From Kribbella sp. VKM Ac-2568 (GTDB lineage: Bacteria; Actinomycetota; Actinomycetes; Propionibacteriales; Kribbellaceae), in assembly GCF_004345365.1 (NCBI RefSeq), contig NZ_SLVF01000009.1, positions 124,001 to 188,000 on the forward strand: a DNA stretch of 64,000 nucleotides, read 5' to 3'. Made by a program: the position numbers and the translations under genes. Shown here piece by piece: positions 44,320 through 53,381 of this stretch. Every line of letters begins with the position of its first letter. The first letter of the stretch is position 1. The notes below the pieces were generated by a model. The model saw only the letters and a list, made by a program, of their open reading frames with translations, did no database searches and was not told the origin of the DNA.

Positions 44320-45984
44320 TTACTTGTTGCCGGACTTGTACTTGTCGTAGGCCTGCTGCTGGATCTCCAGGTACCGCTTCATCCCGGTCGAGTCGAGACC
44401 CTTGACGAAGGCGTCCCAACCGGTGTCGATGTTCTTCGTGCCGGTGATGAAGGCGAGCTGGTTCTGCGAGACGTAGCTGTTCAGGTTCGTCTGCAGCGTG
44501 GCCAGCTCGGAGCCGAGGCTCGGATCCGGCCAGACCGAGGTCCCCGGGAACCACTGCGCCTTGTCCTCGTGACCCTCGTACTGCTTGGTCGCCTGGAACA
44601 GCCGCCGCTCGAGACCGTCGGAGCTGTAGATGTCCTTCGGCACGACCTGCGCGTTCCGGAACGCCAGGGTGATGTTGTACTGCGCCATCGCGTCCCAGGC
44701 GATGTTCTTCTTCGCCTTGTCACCGGAGAACCGGTACCAGCCCGGCTCACCATCCAGCGCGATGTCGCCTGCCTGCGGCTTGCGCCAGCCCTCGCCCTCC
44801 GGGCCCATCAGGCTGACCTCGCGGCCCTCGTCGCTGTAGATGTAGTCGAGCATCTTGACCGCGGCGACCTGCGCCTCCTTGCTGGCCTTGTTGGTCAGCA
44901 TGAAGGTGTAGCCGGTCGAGCTCGGGTAGTTGTAGCCGGTGTAGCTCTTGCCCTCGGGACCGGTCAGCGGCGGCACCGCGTCGTACTGCTTGTCGCGGCC
45001 GTCCTTGGAGCCGAGCTGGACGAAGATGCCCGGCCACAGCACCGGCACCGAGCCGAGCGTGACGGCCTTCGGGTTGTTGCCCTGGGCCTGCAGCGCCTGC
45101 GCGTTCTGGGTGAACGCGGCCTGGTCGATCAGGCCTTCCTTGAAGAGCGAGTTGATGTACTTCAGGCCCTCCTTGAACTCCGGCTTACTCACCGGGGTGA
45201 CGACCTTGTCGCCGTCCAGCGAGATCAGCGAGCGGACCCCGTTGTTGGCGCCGACCGGGTCGTAGGTGAACGCGTTCATCAGGTACGCGATCAGGCTGCT
45301 GTCCTGCGGGTCGGTGGTCATCGGGATCTCGTCGGCCTTGCCGTTGCCGTTCGGGTCCTTCGTCTTGAAGGCCTGCAGCACGGTGCGCAGTTCCTCGGTC
45401 GTCTTCGGCATCTGCAGACCGAGCTTCTTCAGCCAGGTGCTGTTGATCCACAGCTTGTCCGGGTAGGTGCAGTGGAAGCAGTCCGACCACTGCGGCAGGG
45501 CGTAGATGTGACCGTCCGGAGCGGTCGACATCTCCTTGAAGGTCTTGTTGGAGTCCAGCGCCTTCTGGATGTTCGGCGCGTTGTCCTTGATCAGGTCCTC
45601 CAGCGGCAGGGCGACGCCCTGGGTCCCCAGCTTGAGCACCTCGGCCTGGGTGAACCCGTCGACCCACGGGATCAGCATGAACAGGTCCGGGTAGTCGCCG
45701 CTGGCCAGCGCGATCTGCCGCTTCTCCTTGGCCGGCCCACCGTCGTACGTCGTGGTCTGCCAGCGGAACTGGATCTTGAACTTGTCGCTCATGATCTTGG
45801 TGACAGCGTTCGAGTCCAGCTTGTCGTCCGGGCCCTGTGGCGAGAAGGTGTCGATGACCACCTTGCCGTCAGCACTCACCTCGTTCGTCGCACCGTCGTC
45901 GGACTTGTCGGAGCTACAGCCCGCGACAGCCAGCGCGGTGGCTGCCACCAGGGCGGCCACCACCCTGCTCTTGGTTGAGCGCAT
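44320..45984 (-). CDS. Carbohydrate ABC transporter substrate-binding lipoprotein (LipO/YtcQ-like)
   Basis: A 554-residue extracellular solute-binding protein (family 1). The lipoprotein signal ends LAVAGCSSDKS. Then come KRQIALASGDYPDLFMLIPW, the central PDGHIYALPQWSDCFHCTY and the KLWINSTWLKKLGLQMPKTT segment. The large size is typical of binding proteins for oligosaccharides paired with LplB/LplC permeases, which are encoded directly upstream. An ATPase gene is absent; a shared MsiK-type ATPase is usual in actinobacteria. Confidence 0.93.
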   Translation of the reverse strand: MRSTKSRVVAALVAATALAVAGCSSDKSDDGATNEVSADGKVVIDTFSPQGPDDKLDSNAVTKIMSDKFKIQFRWQTTTYDGGPAKEKRQIALASGDYPDLFMLIPWVDGFTQAEVLKLGTQGVALPLEDLIKDNAPNIQKALDSNKTFKEMSTAPDGHIYALPQWSDCFHCTYPDKLWINSTWLKKLGLQMPKTTEELRTVLQAFKTKDPNGNGKADEIPMTTDPQDSSLIAYLMNAFTYDPVGANNGVRSLISLDGDKVVTPVSKPEFKEGLKYINSLFKEGLIDQAAFTQNAQALQAQGNNPKAVTLGSVPVLWPGIFVQLGSKDGRDKQYDAVPPLTGPEGKSYTGYNYPSSTGYTFMLTNKASKEAQVAAVKMLDYIYSDEGREVSLMGPEGEGWRKPQAGDIALDGEPGWYRFSGDKAKKNIAWDAMAQYNITLAFRNAQVVPKDIYSSDGLERRLFQATKQYEGHEDKAQWFPGTSVWPDPSLGSELATLQTNLNSYVSQNQLAFITGTKNIDTGWDAFVKGLDSTGMKRYLEIQQQAYDKYKSGNK

Positions 45985-46015
45985 TTTTCCCTGTTTCCCT
46001 TCTGGAACTTACTTA

Positions 46016-46963
46016 CTAACCCTTGACAGCGCCGACCATGACGCCCTTGGTGAAGTGACGGGCGATGAACGGGTAGATGAGCAGTACGGGCAGACTCGAG
46101 ATGACGATCAGCGCGTACTTGAGCACGTTCGCCAGCTGCTGCCGTTCGAGCTGCTGGGCGACGTCGGAGGCGGATCCTGTGGTGGAGTTCAGGATGAGGA
46201 TGTTCCGCAGCACGATCTGGAGCGGATACAGGCCCGGGTCCTTCAGGTAGACCAGAGCGTCGAAGTAGGTGTTCCACTGGAAGATCGCGTACATCAGCGC
46301 GATGACGGCGATCACCGGCTTGGACAGCGGCAGCACGACCGACCAGAGGAAGCGCAGGTCGCTCGCCCCGTCCAGCACCGCGGCCTCGTAGAGGTCGTCG
46401 GGGATCGTGCTGCGGAAGAAGGTGCGCGCGATGATCACCTGCCAGACGCCGATCGCGCTCGGGATCACCATCGCCCAGCGGGTGTTCAGCAGGCCGAGGT
46501 CCTGGACCACCAGGTACGTCGGGATCAGGCCGCCGGAGAACAGCATGGTGAACAGCAGCACGCTCATGATCACGTTGCGGCCGAAGAACGTCTTGCGCGA
46601 GAGCGGGTAGGCGATCGCGATCGTCAGGGTGACACTGATGAACGTCCCGCCGACGGCGTAGATCAGCGAGTTGTAGTAGCCCTTCAGGATCTGCGGGTCG
46701 CTGAGCGCCTCGCGGTACGCGCGCAGGCTCGGCTCGACCGGCCAGAGGAACACCCGGCCGCCGCTGACAGCGCTCGCGCTGCTGAAGGAGTTGGCGACCA
46801 CGTAGATCAGCGGGATCAGTACCGCGATCAGCGCGACGGTCAGCATGATCTTGATGCCGATCAGGAAGATCCGGTCGGTCCGGGTCTCGGCGATGGTGGT
46901 CTTCTCCACCTGCGCCCCGGGCTTGTTCAGCCGCGCCTTGAACGGCTGCAGGGTGACGCTCAT
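46016..46963 (-). CDS. Carbohydrate ABC transporter permease (LplC/MalG-like)
   Basis: A 315-residue inner-membrane permease with six hydrophobic segments and the EAA loop YEAAVLDGASDLRFLWSVVL. It starts MSVTLQPFKARLNKPGAQVE and ends in a FIARHFTKGVMVGAVKG tail typical of MalG-type subunits. It lies 34 nt after its partner permease. Confidence 0.94.
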   Translation of the reverse strand: MSVTLQPFKARLNKPGAQVEKTTIAETRTDRIFLIGIKIMLTVALIAVLIPLIYVVANSFSSASAVSGGRVFLWPVEPSLRAYREALSDPQILKGYYNSLIYAVGGTFISVTLTIAIAYPLSRKTFFGRNVIMSVLLFTMLFSGGLIPTYLVVQDLGLLNTRWAMVIPSAIGVWQVIIARTFFRSTIPDDLYEAAVLDGASDLRFLWSVVLPLSKPVIAVIALMYAIFQWNTYFDALVYLKDPGLYPLQIVLRNILILNSTTGSASDVAQQLERQQLANVLKYALIVISSLPVLLIYPFIARHFTKGVMVGAVKG

Positions 46964-46997
46964 CGGTTCTCCTCCGACAGGTAGCTCGAGCTCGCGG

Positions 46998-47999
46998 TCA
47001 TGACCACAGTCCGTTCCCGGTGATCCGCTTGGCGGCGAAGTTCACGCCGAGGAGCAGGAAGAGGTTGATCACCGAGTTGAACAGGCCGACCGCGGTGGCC
47101 ATGCTGAAGTCTGCGTTGAGCAGGCCGGTCTTGTAGACGTAGGTGGCGATGATCTCGGACTGCGCCAGGTTCAGCGGGTTCTGCAGCAGGAAGGCCTTCT
47201 CGAACCCGATCGACATGATGTTGCCGACGCCGAGCACCAGGATGATCACCGCGGTCGGCATGATGCCGGGCAGGTCCACGTGCATGATCCGGCGGATCCG
47301 GCTGGCTCCGTCGATCTTGGCCGACTCGTGCAGCGCCGGGTCGATGCCGGCCAGCGCGGCCAGGTAGATGACCGCGGAGTACCCGGTGGTCTGCCAGACG
47401 TCGGACCAGACATAGATATGGCGGAAGTAGTTCGGATCGCCCAGGAAGTCGATCGACGGGATGCCGAACAACCCGATCGCGTCGTCCACGAAGCCGATCC
47501 GGGGCGACAGCACCAGGATCGTCATCGAGACGACCACCACGGTGGAGATGAAGTACGGCGCGTAGGTGACCAGCTGGACGGTCTTCTTGAAGAAGCCCTG
47601 CCGGATCTCGTTCAGCGCGACCGCCAGAATGATCGGGATCGGGAAGCTGGCCAGCACCGTGTAGGCGGCGAGCAGGAAGGTGTTCTTCACCAGCGTCCAG
47701 AACACCGGGTTCTGGAAGAAGAGCTCGAAGTTCTTGAAGCCGACCCAGTCGCTGCCCCACGGGCCCTTGATCGGGCTGTAGTTCTTGAACGCGATCACCG
47801 CGTTGGAGATCGGGATGTACTTGAAGATGACGAAGTACGCGAGCGGGATGATGATCAGCAGGTAGAGCTGCCAGTGCCGGCGGAAGCTGTGCCGGGCTTC
47901 GGTCCAGCGGCTCGGCCGCCGGATCCGGGTGGTCGCCGCCGCCGCCTGCTTCACCACCGGCGCGGGTGGCGCCGGTTTCACCTCGATCGTTCCGCTCAC
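46998..47999 (-). CDS. Carbohydrate ABC transporter permease (LplB/MalF-like)
   Basis: About 333 residues from GTG 47999 (VSGTIEVKPAPPAPVVKQAA), preceded by GAAGGGA; a longer frame starts at 48032. It has six membrane segments and the EAA-type loop HESAKIDGASRIRRIMHVDL. With the MalG-type partner it forms the channel for sugars delivered by the 44320 lipoprotein. It is the first gene of the importer-GH95 operon. Confidence 0.93.
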   Translation of the reverse strand: MSGTIEVKPAPPAPVVKQAAAATTRIRRPSRWTEARHSFRRHWQLYLLIIIPLAYFVIFKYIPISNAVIAFKNYSPIKGPWGSDWVGFKNFELFFQNPVFWTLVKNTFLLAAYTVLASFPIPIILAVALNEIRQGFFKKTVQLVTYAPYFISTVVVVSMTILVLSPRIGFVDDAIGLFGIPSIDFLGDPNYFRHIYVWSDVWQTTGYSAVIYLAALAGIDPALHESAKIDGASRIRRIMHVDLPGIMPTAVIILVLGVGNIMSIGFEKAFLLQNPLNLAQSEIIATYVYKTGLLNADFSMATAVGLFNSVINLFLLLGVNFAAKRITGNGLWS

Positions 48000-48063
48000 A
48001 CCTGCATCCCTTCGGTACAAATCCGCACCCACCCGACCGCCCGGTCAGGTGTCGTGCACATGC

Positions 48064-48080
48064 TGTGACGAGTTGTCACA
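48064..48080. promoter_or_regulatory. 17-bp palindrome upstream of the sugar importer operon
   Basis: TGTGAC-GAGTT-GTCACA is a perfect inverted repeat about 65 nt upstream of the importer start. It resembles a Crp/Fnr-type dyad, but the half-site spacing is 1 nt too long for a standard Crp box (TGTGA-N6-TCACA). Confidence 0.55.
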
Positions 48081-48230
48081 TCCTGGAACCAAACCGATAT
48101 CCGATAGGATCTCGGCTCCACCGGGAGAATGACACAGAACCGGGCCGGGCGGAAGAGGCACCGTCACGGTCGATATCGGACCTTGACCGAGTGGCCTTCC
48201 GGCCTGCACCACAAAGGGATCCGCGCATTT

Positions 48231-48282
48231 GCCCAGGGCAACCAACGCCGCAAGATCCCGTGGCACACCACGGGACCTGGGC
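48231..48282. other. Nested hairpin between the oxidoreductase and importer operons
   Basis: TCCCGTGG-CACA-CCACGGGA (48256-48275) is a perfect 8-bp stem with a 4-nt loop. It is nested inside GCCCAGG (48231-48237) and CCTGGGC (48276-48282). It lies in the 48081-48389 intergenic stretch and may terminate the Gfo gene on the reverse strand. Confidence 0.55.
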
Positions 48283-48389
48283 GGTCGTCAGCGCCGGGCG
48301 GACTCACTCTGAGCCGCGACCCCGGACCGCTGTCCGAGTTTATTTCCTTTGTGAACTATATGGCAGTCAACTGCCCCGCGCTCATCGTG

Positions 48390-49433
48390 TCAAGACGTGG
48401 ATGATGAGATGTCACCGACCACCTCGGCAAGTGTGACGCGCCGTTTCTCGGTGGCGGATCGGACCGCGGCCTCGACCATCGCCAGGCTCTGCACGTTACT
48501 GTCCGCCGCGGTCGTGGACGGCTCACCAGTTCGCACGCAACGGACGAATTCCGCGAGCGAGCCATCCGTCTGTTCGGGATCGTCGTCGACCGGAACCTCC
48601 CGCGGCGGTTCCCCCGCGAGCGGAGCGTTGTCGCCGTCCCAGGTCGCCGTGCCGAGCTCACCGGCCACCCGCCAGCGGCTGTTCCACGAGGTCTCCTGGC
48701 CGGAGTTGCACCAGCTCCCGTTGAACACGAACCTGGCGCCACCCGGGAACTCGAAGATCGCCGTCGCCGCCGCATCGCCGGCGAACCAGCTCCAGGCCGG
48801 GTTGTACGACTCGCAGTACACAGAGACCGGGTCCTCGCCGAGCAGGGCGCGGGCGGAGTCGAACTGGTGGATCGCCATGTCGACGAGCAGCGGGTACGGC
48901 ATCTGCTCGCGGAAGCCACCGAAGTGCGGGGCTGTGGCGAACTCGCAGGAGACGGACGCGATCGGGCCGAGCTCGGCGACCGCGTCGCGCAGGGCGGTGA
49001 ACTGGTTGAGGTAGCGCCGGGACTGGCTGATCATCAGGAGCTTGCCGGTCTCCTTCGCGACCTCCGCGATCCGCTGGGCCTCCGCGACCGTCGGCGAGAT
49101 CGGCTTCTCGCAGAGCACCGGCAGGCCGGCGCGCAGGGCTTCCTCGTTCACCGGGTTGTGCGCGCCCGGCACGGTCACGTTGACGACCGCGTCCGCGCCG
49201 ACGAGATCCACCAGCTCGGTGAGCGACCTCGCGACCGGGACGACCGCGGCGAGTTCCTCCTCGCTGACGCGCTGGGCGAGCTCCAGATCCAGGTCGACCA
49301 GGCCGACGACCTCGGTGTCCGGGGACCGGCCGAGCGTGTGCAGCCAGGTGTGACCCATCGCGCCGGCGCCGACCAGGATGATCCGCAGCGGCGCGGCCGC
49401 CTTCCTCTGCTTCCTCCCCCGTGGCTCAGACAC
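48390..49433 (-). CDS. Gfo/Idh/MocA-family oxidoreductase
   Basis: A 347-residue NAD(P)-dependent sugar oxidoreductase. The Rossmann start is RIILVGAGAMGHTWLHTLG. The conserved CEKPISPTVAEAQRIAEVAK holds the catalytic Lys. The C-terminal domain has YPLLVDMAIHQFDSARALLG with the usual D-x-x-x-H. Members oxidise or epimerise sugars and inositols. It overlaps the ThuA-like gene by 8 nt and belongs with the sugar cluster. Confidence 0.9.
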   Translation of the reverse strand: MSEPRGRKQRKAAAPLRIILVGAGAMGHTWLHTLGRSPDTEVVGLVDLDLELAQRVSEEELAAVVPVARSLTELVDLVGADAVVNVTVPGAHNPVNEEALRAGLPVLCEKPISPTVAEAQRIAEVAKETGKLLMISQSRRYLNQFTALRDAVAELGPIASVSCEFATAPHFGGFREQMPYPLLVDMAIHQFDSARALLGEDPVSVYCESYNPAWSWFAGDAAATAIFEFPGGARFVFNGSWCNSGQETSWNSRWRVAGELGTATWDGDNAPLAGEPPREVPVDDDPEQTDGSLAEFVRCVRTGEPSTTAADSNVQSLAMVEAAVRSATEKRRVTLAEVVGDISSSTS

Positions 49434-50166
49434 CGAAGTCCCCCACCGCGTGACGCTCGAGCGTCGGCGCCTTCCGCTCCGGCCGATCGGTGACCGCCCA
49501 GGCGACCCCGTTCGCGATCACCTTGCGGACGTCGTTGTGGTGGTAGACCGGGTACTCCTGGTCCCCAGGCGAGAAGTAGAAGATCCGGCCGTGGCCGCGG
49601 CGGAAGGTGCAGCCGCTGCGGAACACCTCGCCGCCGCTGAAGTTGCTGACGAACACGAGTTCGTCGGGCACCGGGATGTCGAAGAACTCGCCGTACATCT
49701 CCTGGGCCTCGATCTCGATCGGCTGCGGGACGCCCTGCGTGATCGGATGGGTCGGGTCGACGGTCCAGACCAGCTCGCGGTCGCGCTCGTTGCGCCAGCG
49801 CAGCGTGCAACTGGTGCCCATCAGCGCACGGAAGATCTTCGACCAGTGGCCGGAGTGCAGCACGACCAGGCCGAGACCGGCCAGCACGTGCCGCTGGACC
49901 CGCTCGACCACCTCGTCGGACACCTCCTCGTGCGCCATGTGACCCCACCAGACCAGGACGTCGGTGCTGGCGATCACCTCCTCGGTCAGCCCGTGCTCAG
50001 GCTCGTCCAGGGTGGTCGTCCCGACCGTGAACCGGTCGCCGAGGTTCTCCTCGATGCCTTCCTTGATCGTGGTGTGCATGCCGTCCGGGTACAGCTCGGC
50101 GACCCGCTGGTCGCGGTGCTCGTGCCGGTTCTCGCCCCAGACGAGAACGCGCGGGGTGTCTGCCAT
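49426..50166 (-). CDS. ThuA-like (trehalose-utilisation) domain protein
   Basis: A 246-residue class I glutamine amidotransferase-like protein of the ThuA family. It starts RVLVWGENRHEHRDQRVAEL and has VLVWWGHMAHEEVSDEVVER and GHGRIFYFSPGDQEYPVYHH. ThuA proteins act with Gfo-type ThuB partners in converting disaccharides to 3-keto forms, and the overlapping Gfo gene downstream fits that model. Confidence 0.9.
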   Translation of the reverse strand: MADTPRVLVWGENRHEHRDQRVAELYPDGMHTTIKEGIEENLGDRFTVGTTTLDEPEHGLTEEVIASTDVLVWWGHMAHEEVSDEVVERVQRHVLAGLGLVVLHSGHWSKIFRALMGTSCTLRWRNERDRELVWTVDPTHPITQGVPQPIEIEAQEMYGEFFDIPVPDELVFVSNFSGGEVFRSGCTFRRGHGRIFYFSPGDQEYPVYHHNDVRKVIANGVAWAVTDRPERKAPTLERHAVGDFGV

Positions 50167-50196
50167 GAATGTCCGTTCGATCGCGTCGAGCTGGGC

Positions 50197-50212
50197 GGTA
50201 AAGCGATTAACC
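50197..50212. promoter_or_regulatory. LacI-type operator
   Basis: GGTAAAGC|GATTAACC is an imperfect palindrome with the central CG pair typical of LacI-family sites (6 of 8 positions symmetrical per half). It lies in the divergent region between the ThuA-like gene and the LacI gene. Confidence 0.6.
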
Positions 50213-50264
50213 TGAGCCTAGCGGCGCGAGCGGCGCCCATGTCAAGACTTAGGGAGTACTGCGG

Positions 50265-51251
50265 GTGGCCACGGTGCGGGATGTCGCCGAGCGCGCGGGA
50301 GTGTCGATCGCGACGGTCTCCTTCGTGCTGAACGGGACCAAGCCGGTCACCCCGGCGACCCGGGATCGCGTCGAAGCGGCGATGGCCGAGCTCGGCTACC
50401 GCCGCAACGTGCTCGCCCGGGCCCTGGCGTCGCGCCGGACCCGGATCCTCGCTCTCGCCCACCCGACCCTGGAGCAGCGGTTCGGGAGTACGACGACGGA
50501 CTTCGTCACCAGCGCGGCGCGAGCCGCCCGGGCGCGGGGATACCACCTGGTGCTCTGGCCGGCGGACACCGACGGCGACGAGATCCGCGAGCTCCTCAGC
50601 CAGGGTCTGGTCGACGGGGTGGTGCTGATGGAGGTGCTGCTCGAGGACGCCCGGGTGGAAGCGCTGACCGGCTCCGGCACCCCGTTCGCGCTGATCGGGC
50701 GTACTGCGGATCCGGCCGGGCTGATCCATGTGGACATCGACTTCGACCAGAGCATGGCGATCGCGCTCGACCATCTGCAGGAACTCGGCCACCGGAAGAT
50801 CGCGCTGGTCAGCGCCGGCCACGCGCTCCCGGAGTACGGGCCGAAGGTGCGGTCGGTGGCGGCGTACCGGCGGCTGTGTGGAGAGCGGGGGCTGCGGCCG
50901 CTGCTGCTGGAGTGCGAGGCGAGTGTGGTGGGTGGGCGTTCGCTCGTGCCGCGGTTGGAGGGGAGCACCGCGGTGGTGGTGATGAACGAGTTCGCCGGCT
51001 TCGGGTTGCTGTCCGAGCTGGCGAGCCGCGGCGTCGCAGTACCGGGTGACGTGTCGATCGTGTCGTTCACTTCGCCTGACATGGCGGCGATCGCCGATCC
51101 GCCGCTGACGATCATGCGGTCGCCTGGCGCCACGCTCGGTGCGCTCGGGGTCGACGCCTTGATCGATCGGCTGGAGGATCCCGGGCTGATGCCACCGCCC
51201 CAGCTCCTCCCCTGCACCTTGGAGCTGGGCGGTTCGACTGCTCGGACTTAG
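50265..51251 (+). CDS. LacI-family transcriptional regulator
   Basis: A 328-residue repressor. The HTH/hinge reads ATVRDVAERAGVSIATVSFV then LNGTKPVTPATRDRVEAAMA. The periplasmic-binding-type effector domain follows (GTPFALIGRTADPAGLIHVD, ELGHRKIALVSAGHA). The GTG start is at 50265. It is divergent from ThuA/Gfo and very likely controls them, and possibly the importer-GH95 operon, in response to a sugar. It overlaps the convergent GNAT gene by 4 nt. Confidence 0.94.
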   Translation: MATVRDVAERAGVSIATVSFVLNGTKPVTPATRDRVEAAMAELGYRRNVLARALASRRTRILALAHPTLEQRFGSTTTDFVTSAARAARARGYHLVLWPADTDGDEIRELLSQGLVDGVVLMEVLLEDARVEALTGSGTPFALIGRTADPAGLIHVDIDFDQSMAIALDHLQELGHRKIALVSAGHALPEYGPKVRSVAAYRRLCGERGLRPLLLECEASVVGGRSLVPRLEGSTAVVVMNEFAGFGLLSELASRGVAVPGDVSIVSFTSPDMAAIADPPLTIMRSPGATLGALGVDALIDRLEDPGLMPPPQLLPCTLELGGSTART

Positions 51252-51844
51252 GTGTCCAGTCGGGCTTGGTCGTCGGTGCGGAGGCGGCCGTGGAGGTGCC
51301 AGTCGTGCCAGCCGTCGGCGTGCTTGATCGCCTGCCGCAGGGTGCCCTCGTGCCTGTATCCGGTGCGCTCGGCGACGCGGCAGGACGCGGTGTTGGCGGT
51401 CGAGTGGTGGATGTCCAGGCGGTTGAAGCCGATCACGCCGAAGGCCCAGGCGGTCAAGGTATCCACAGCCCTCGCCGCGGTGGCTCTGCCGCGGGCGCTC
51501 GGCGTCACCCAGTAGGACAGGCTGGCCGATCCCTCGGCCAGGGAGATATTGCGCAAGCCGACCTGGCCCAGCGGTTCGTCCGCTTCGTCCACGACTGCCC
51601 AACTGGCCGCGCTCTCGTCATCCCAGCGCTGCTTCCATTGCCCGGTCCACTCCTGCGCTTCGTCGAGGCTGTCCAGCCGGCGAACGTGCCAGCGCTGGAT
51701 GTCCGGATCCTCGAACGCGGTCCGTACCGCGTCGGCGTCGCTCCTCCGCCACGGGCGCAGTACGAGCTTGTCGGCCGCGAGCCGAGGCTGGCCGAGTGTG
51801 TGCAGAGTTCCCTTGGACAAGGCCGGATCCACGAGCAGAGGCAT
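51248..51844 (-). CDS. GNAT-family N-acetyltransferase (RimJ/RimL-like)
   Basis: A 198-residue acetyltransferase of the RimJ/L type. The core has LVLRPWRRSDADAVRTAFED, LSYWVTPSARGRATAARAVD (acetyl-CoA loop) and LDIHHSTANTASCRVAERTG YRHEG. The substrate may be a protein N-terminus or a small amine. The gene is intact but borders a run of broken genes. Confidence 0.9.
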   Translation of the reverse strand: MPLLVDPALSKGTLHTLGQPRLAADKLVLRPWRRSDADAVRTAFEDPDIQRWHVRRLDSLDEAQEWTGQWKQRWDDESAASWAVVDEADEPLGQVGLRNISLAEGSASLSYWVTPSARGRATAARAVDTLTAWAFGVIGFNRLDIHHSTANTASCRVAERTGYRHEGTLRQAIKHADGWHDWHLHGRLRTDDQARLDT

Positions 51845-51853
51845 GCCCTGATT

Positions 51854-52325
51854 CTAGGGTTTCGGGGTTCCAGTCAGGCCGAGCTGGCGTTCGATCATGG
51901 GCAGGTCGAACGAGCCGGTACGGCGGCCGTCGGTCAAGTGCAGGTTCCAGGTCGCGAAGTCGCCGTGCACGATGGTCTGCGGCAGCTCGAGAAGGTTGTT
52001 CTCGGCAACGGACTTCTTCGCCTCGGCCATCGCGAACGCGGCCCAGGTCGAGGTCCGCGAGGTCGGCGTGCAGCGTCGCGAGCAAAGTCCCGCGCTCGTC
52101 GATCTGCGCCGCCGTCTCGTTCTGGTGCGGAGCACCCGGGACGTGGCGAGTCGCCGCCCACAGGCGTTCGTCGTACCGGATCGGGCCGGCGACCGGCGTC
52201 GGTACGGACCAGCCGCGCGCGGTGAGATGGCGCAGTACTGCGGACTCGTACGCGAGATCCTCGGCGGTGGAGCTGCGGATGCGGCCGTAGGTGGCCGGCG
52301 AGGTGCGAGCGGACGTCGGGTTCAC
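51854..52325 (-). pseudogene. Broken aminoglycoside phosphotransferase-like gene
   Basis: The first frame (from GTG 52325) reads LAYESAVLRHLTARGWSVPT ... GTLLATLHADLADLDLG. Near 52045 the sense moves to another frame: FAMAEAKKSVAENNLLELPQ, then VHGDFATWNLHL (catalytic loop), ending at 51854. The C-terminal half of the kinase fold, including a proper metal-binding segment, is missing. Both a frameshift and truncation are present. Confidence 0.75.
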
Positions 52326-52348
52326 CCCCTGACCCAGCGGCGCCTTTC

Positions 52349-52444
52349 GTTGCCGAGGTCAACCCGACCGGGAGCGTCGCGCTTTACGAAAGCCTGGGCT
52401 ACCGGATCACGGTTCGGCAGCCCAGGTATCGCAAGGCCTTCTAG
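52349..52444 (+). pseudogene. C-terminal remnant of a GNAT acetyltransferase
   Basis: The forward frame reads FVAEVNPTGSVALYESLGYR then ITVRQPRYRKAF and stops at 52444. N-x-x-x-x-x-LYESLGYR is the hallmark end of GNAT domains. No N-terminal part is found upstream, where the broken phosphotransferase lies on the other strand. The stop overlaps the SDR stop by 4 nt. Confidence 0.7.
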
Positions 52445-53186
52445 TCCACGATCGCGCCGCAGCTGAGGTTGACCACCGCGCCGGTCATCGCGCCGGCGCG
52501 GTCGGAGGCGACGAACGCGGCGGTGCCGGCCACCTCGGCGAGCCGGGGCAGGCGGTCCAGCGCAGTACCGTCGATCAGCGGCTTCAGGCTGTCACCGTCG
52601 AGATTCACCCACTCCGGATGGGTTTCCGGCGTGAAGTTCGGGCGGAGGGCGACGACGCGGACGCCGTACCGGCCGACCTCGCCGACCAGCGTGCGGGTCA
52701 GGCACTCGATCGACGCGCACGCGAGGCTGAAGCCGCCCATCTCGAAGCCGGACTCCCGCGCCGAGGAAGCAGACAACATCAGGATCACGCCCCCGCCCTG
52801 CGCGATCATCCGGCGCGCGGCCGAGGTGGCGGTGACGAAGTTGGTCCGGGCCGCGTCCTCGACCGGCCGGACGAGTCCTCCACCGACAGGTCGACGAGCG
52901 GCACGTTCTGCTTCTCCCGGACGCTGACCCCGTTGAAGCAGACGTCGATCGGCCCCTTCATCGAGGCCGTGTACGCCTCGACCGCCTCGGCGTCGTACCC
53001 GTCGACGACTGCCGTGGTGGCACGACCGCCGGCCTCGGCGATGTCGGCAGCGACCTTCTCGAGCTTGGCGAGCGTCCGCCCGGCCAGGTGCACGGTCGCG
53101 CCCTCGCGAGCGAAGGCCCGGGCGACCGCGCCGCCCATCGCGCCACCGCCTCCGTGGACGATCGCGACTTTGCCGTCGAGCAGCAT
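52441..53186 (-). pseudogene. Short-chain dehydrogenase/reductase with a frameshift
   Basis: The N-terminal frame starts MLLDGKVAIVHGGGGAMGGA (NAD(P)-binding) and runs to VPLVDLSVED. Around 52872-52878 one base appears lost, and the sense resumes as VRPVEDAARTNFVTATSAAR, ... SLACASIECLTRTLVGEVGR, to the stop at 52441. Restoring one base gives a roughly 248-residue SDR. The usual Tyr-x-x-x-Lys is absent: the corresponding stretch reads SLACASIE. So it may have been a divergent, non-classical member even before the shift. Confidence 0.75.
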
Positions 53187-53381
53187 GGTGTTCTCCTTCG
53201 TGCTCAGGGGGATTCCTCACTGAGACGACGAAGCTCGCGGGCGGATCTCTACACACCCGCTGACAGAAAAGACCCGACCCGACCATCACGGGGGAACGGC
53301 CGGGCCGGGCTAGTTCCGATGGTACCCCCGCGAGGGCTGCTCAACCGGGTAATTCGGAGGCGGAGAACGGCGGGTCTGCCT

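Noticed and set aside
43960..45978. 672-residue forward open frame
   Set aside because: Antisense to the GH95 and solute-binding protein genes; no motifs.
48064..48080. Standard Crp-binding site
   Set aside because: The distance between TGTGA and TCACA is 7 bp, not 6. It is recorded as a palindrome of unknown binder.
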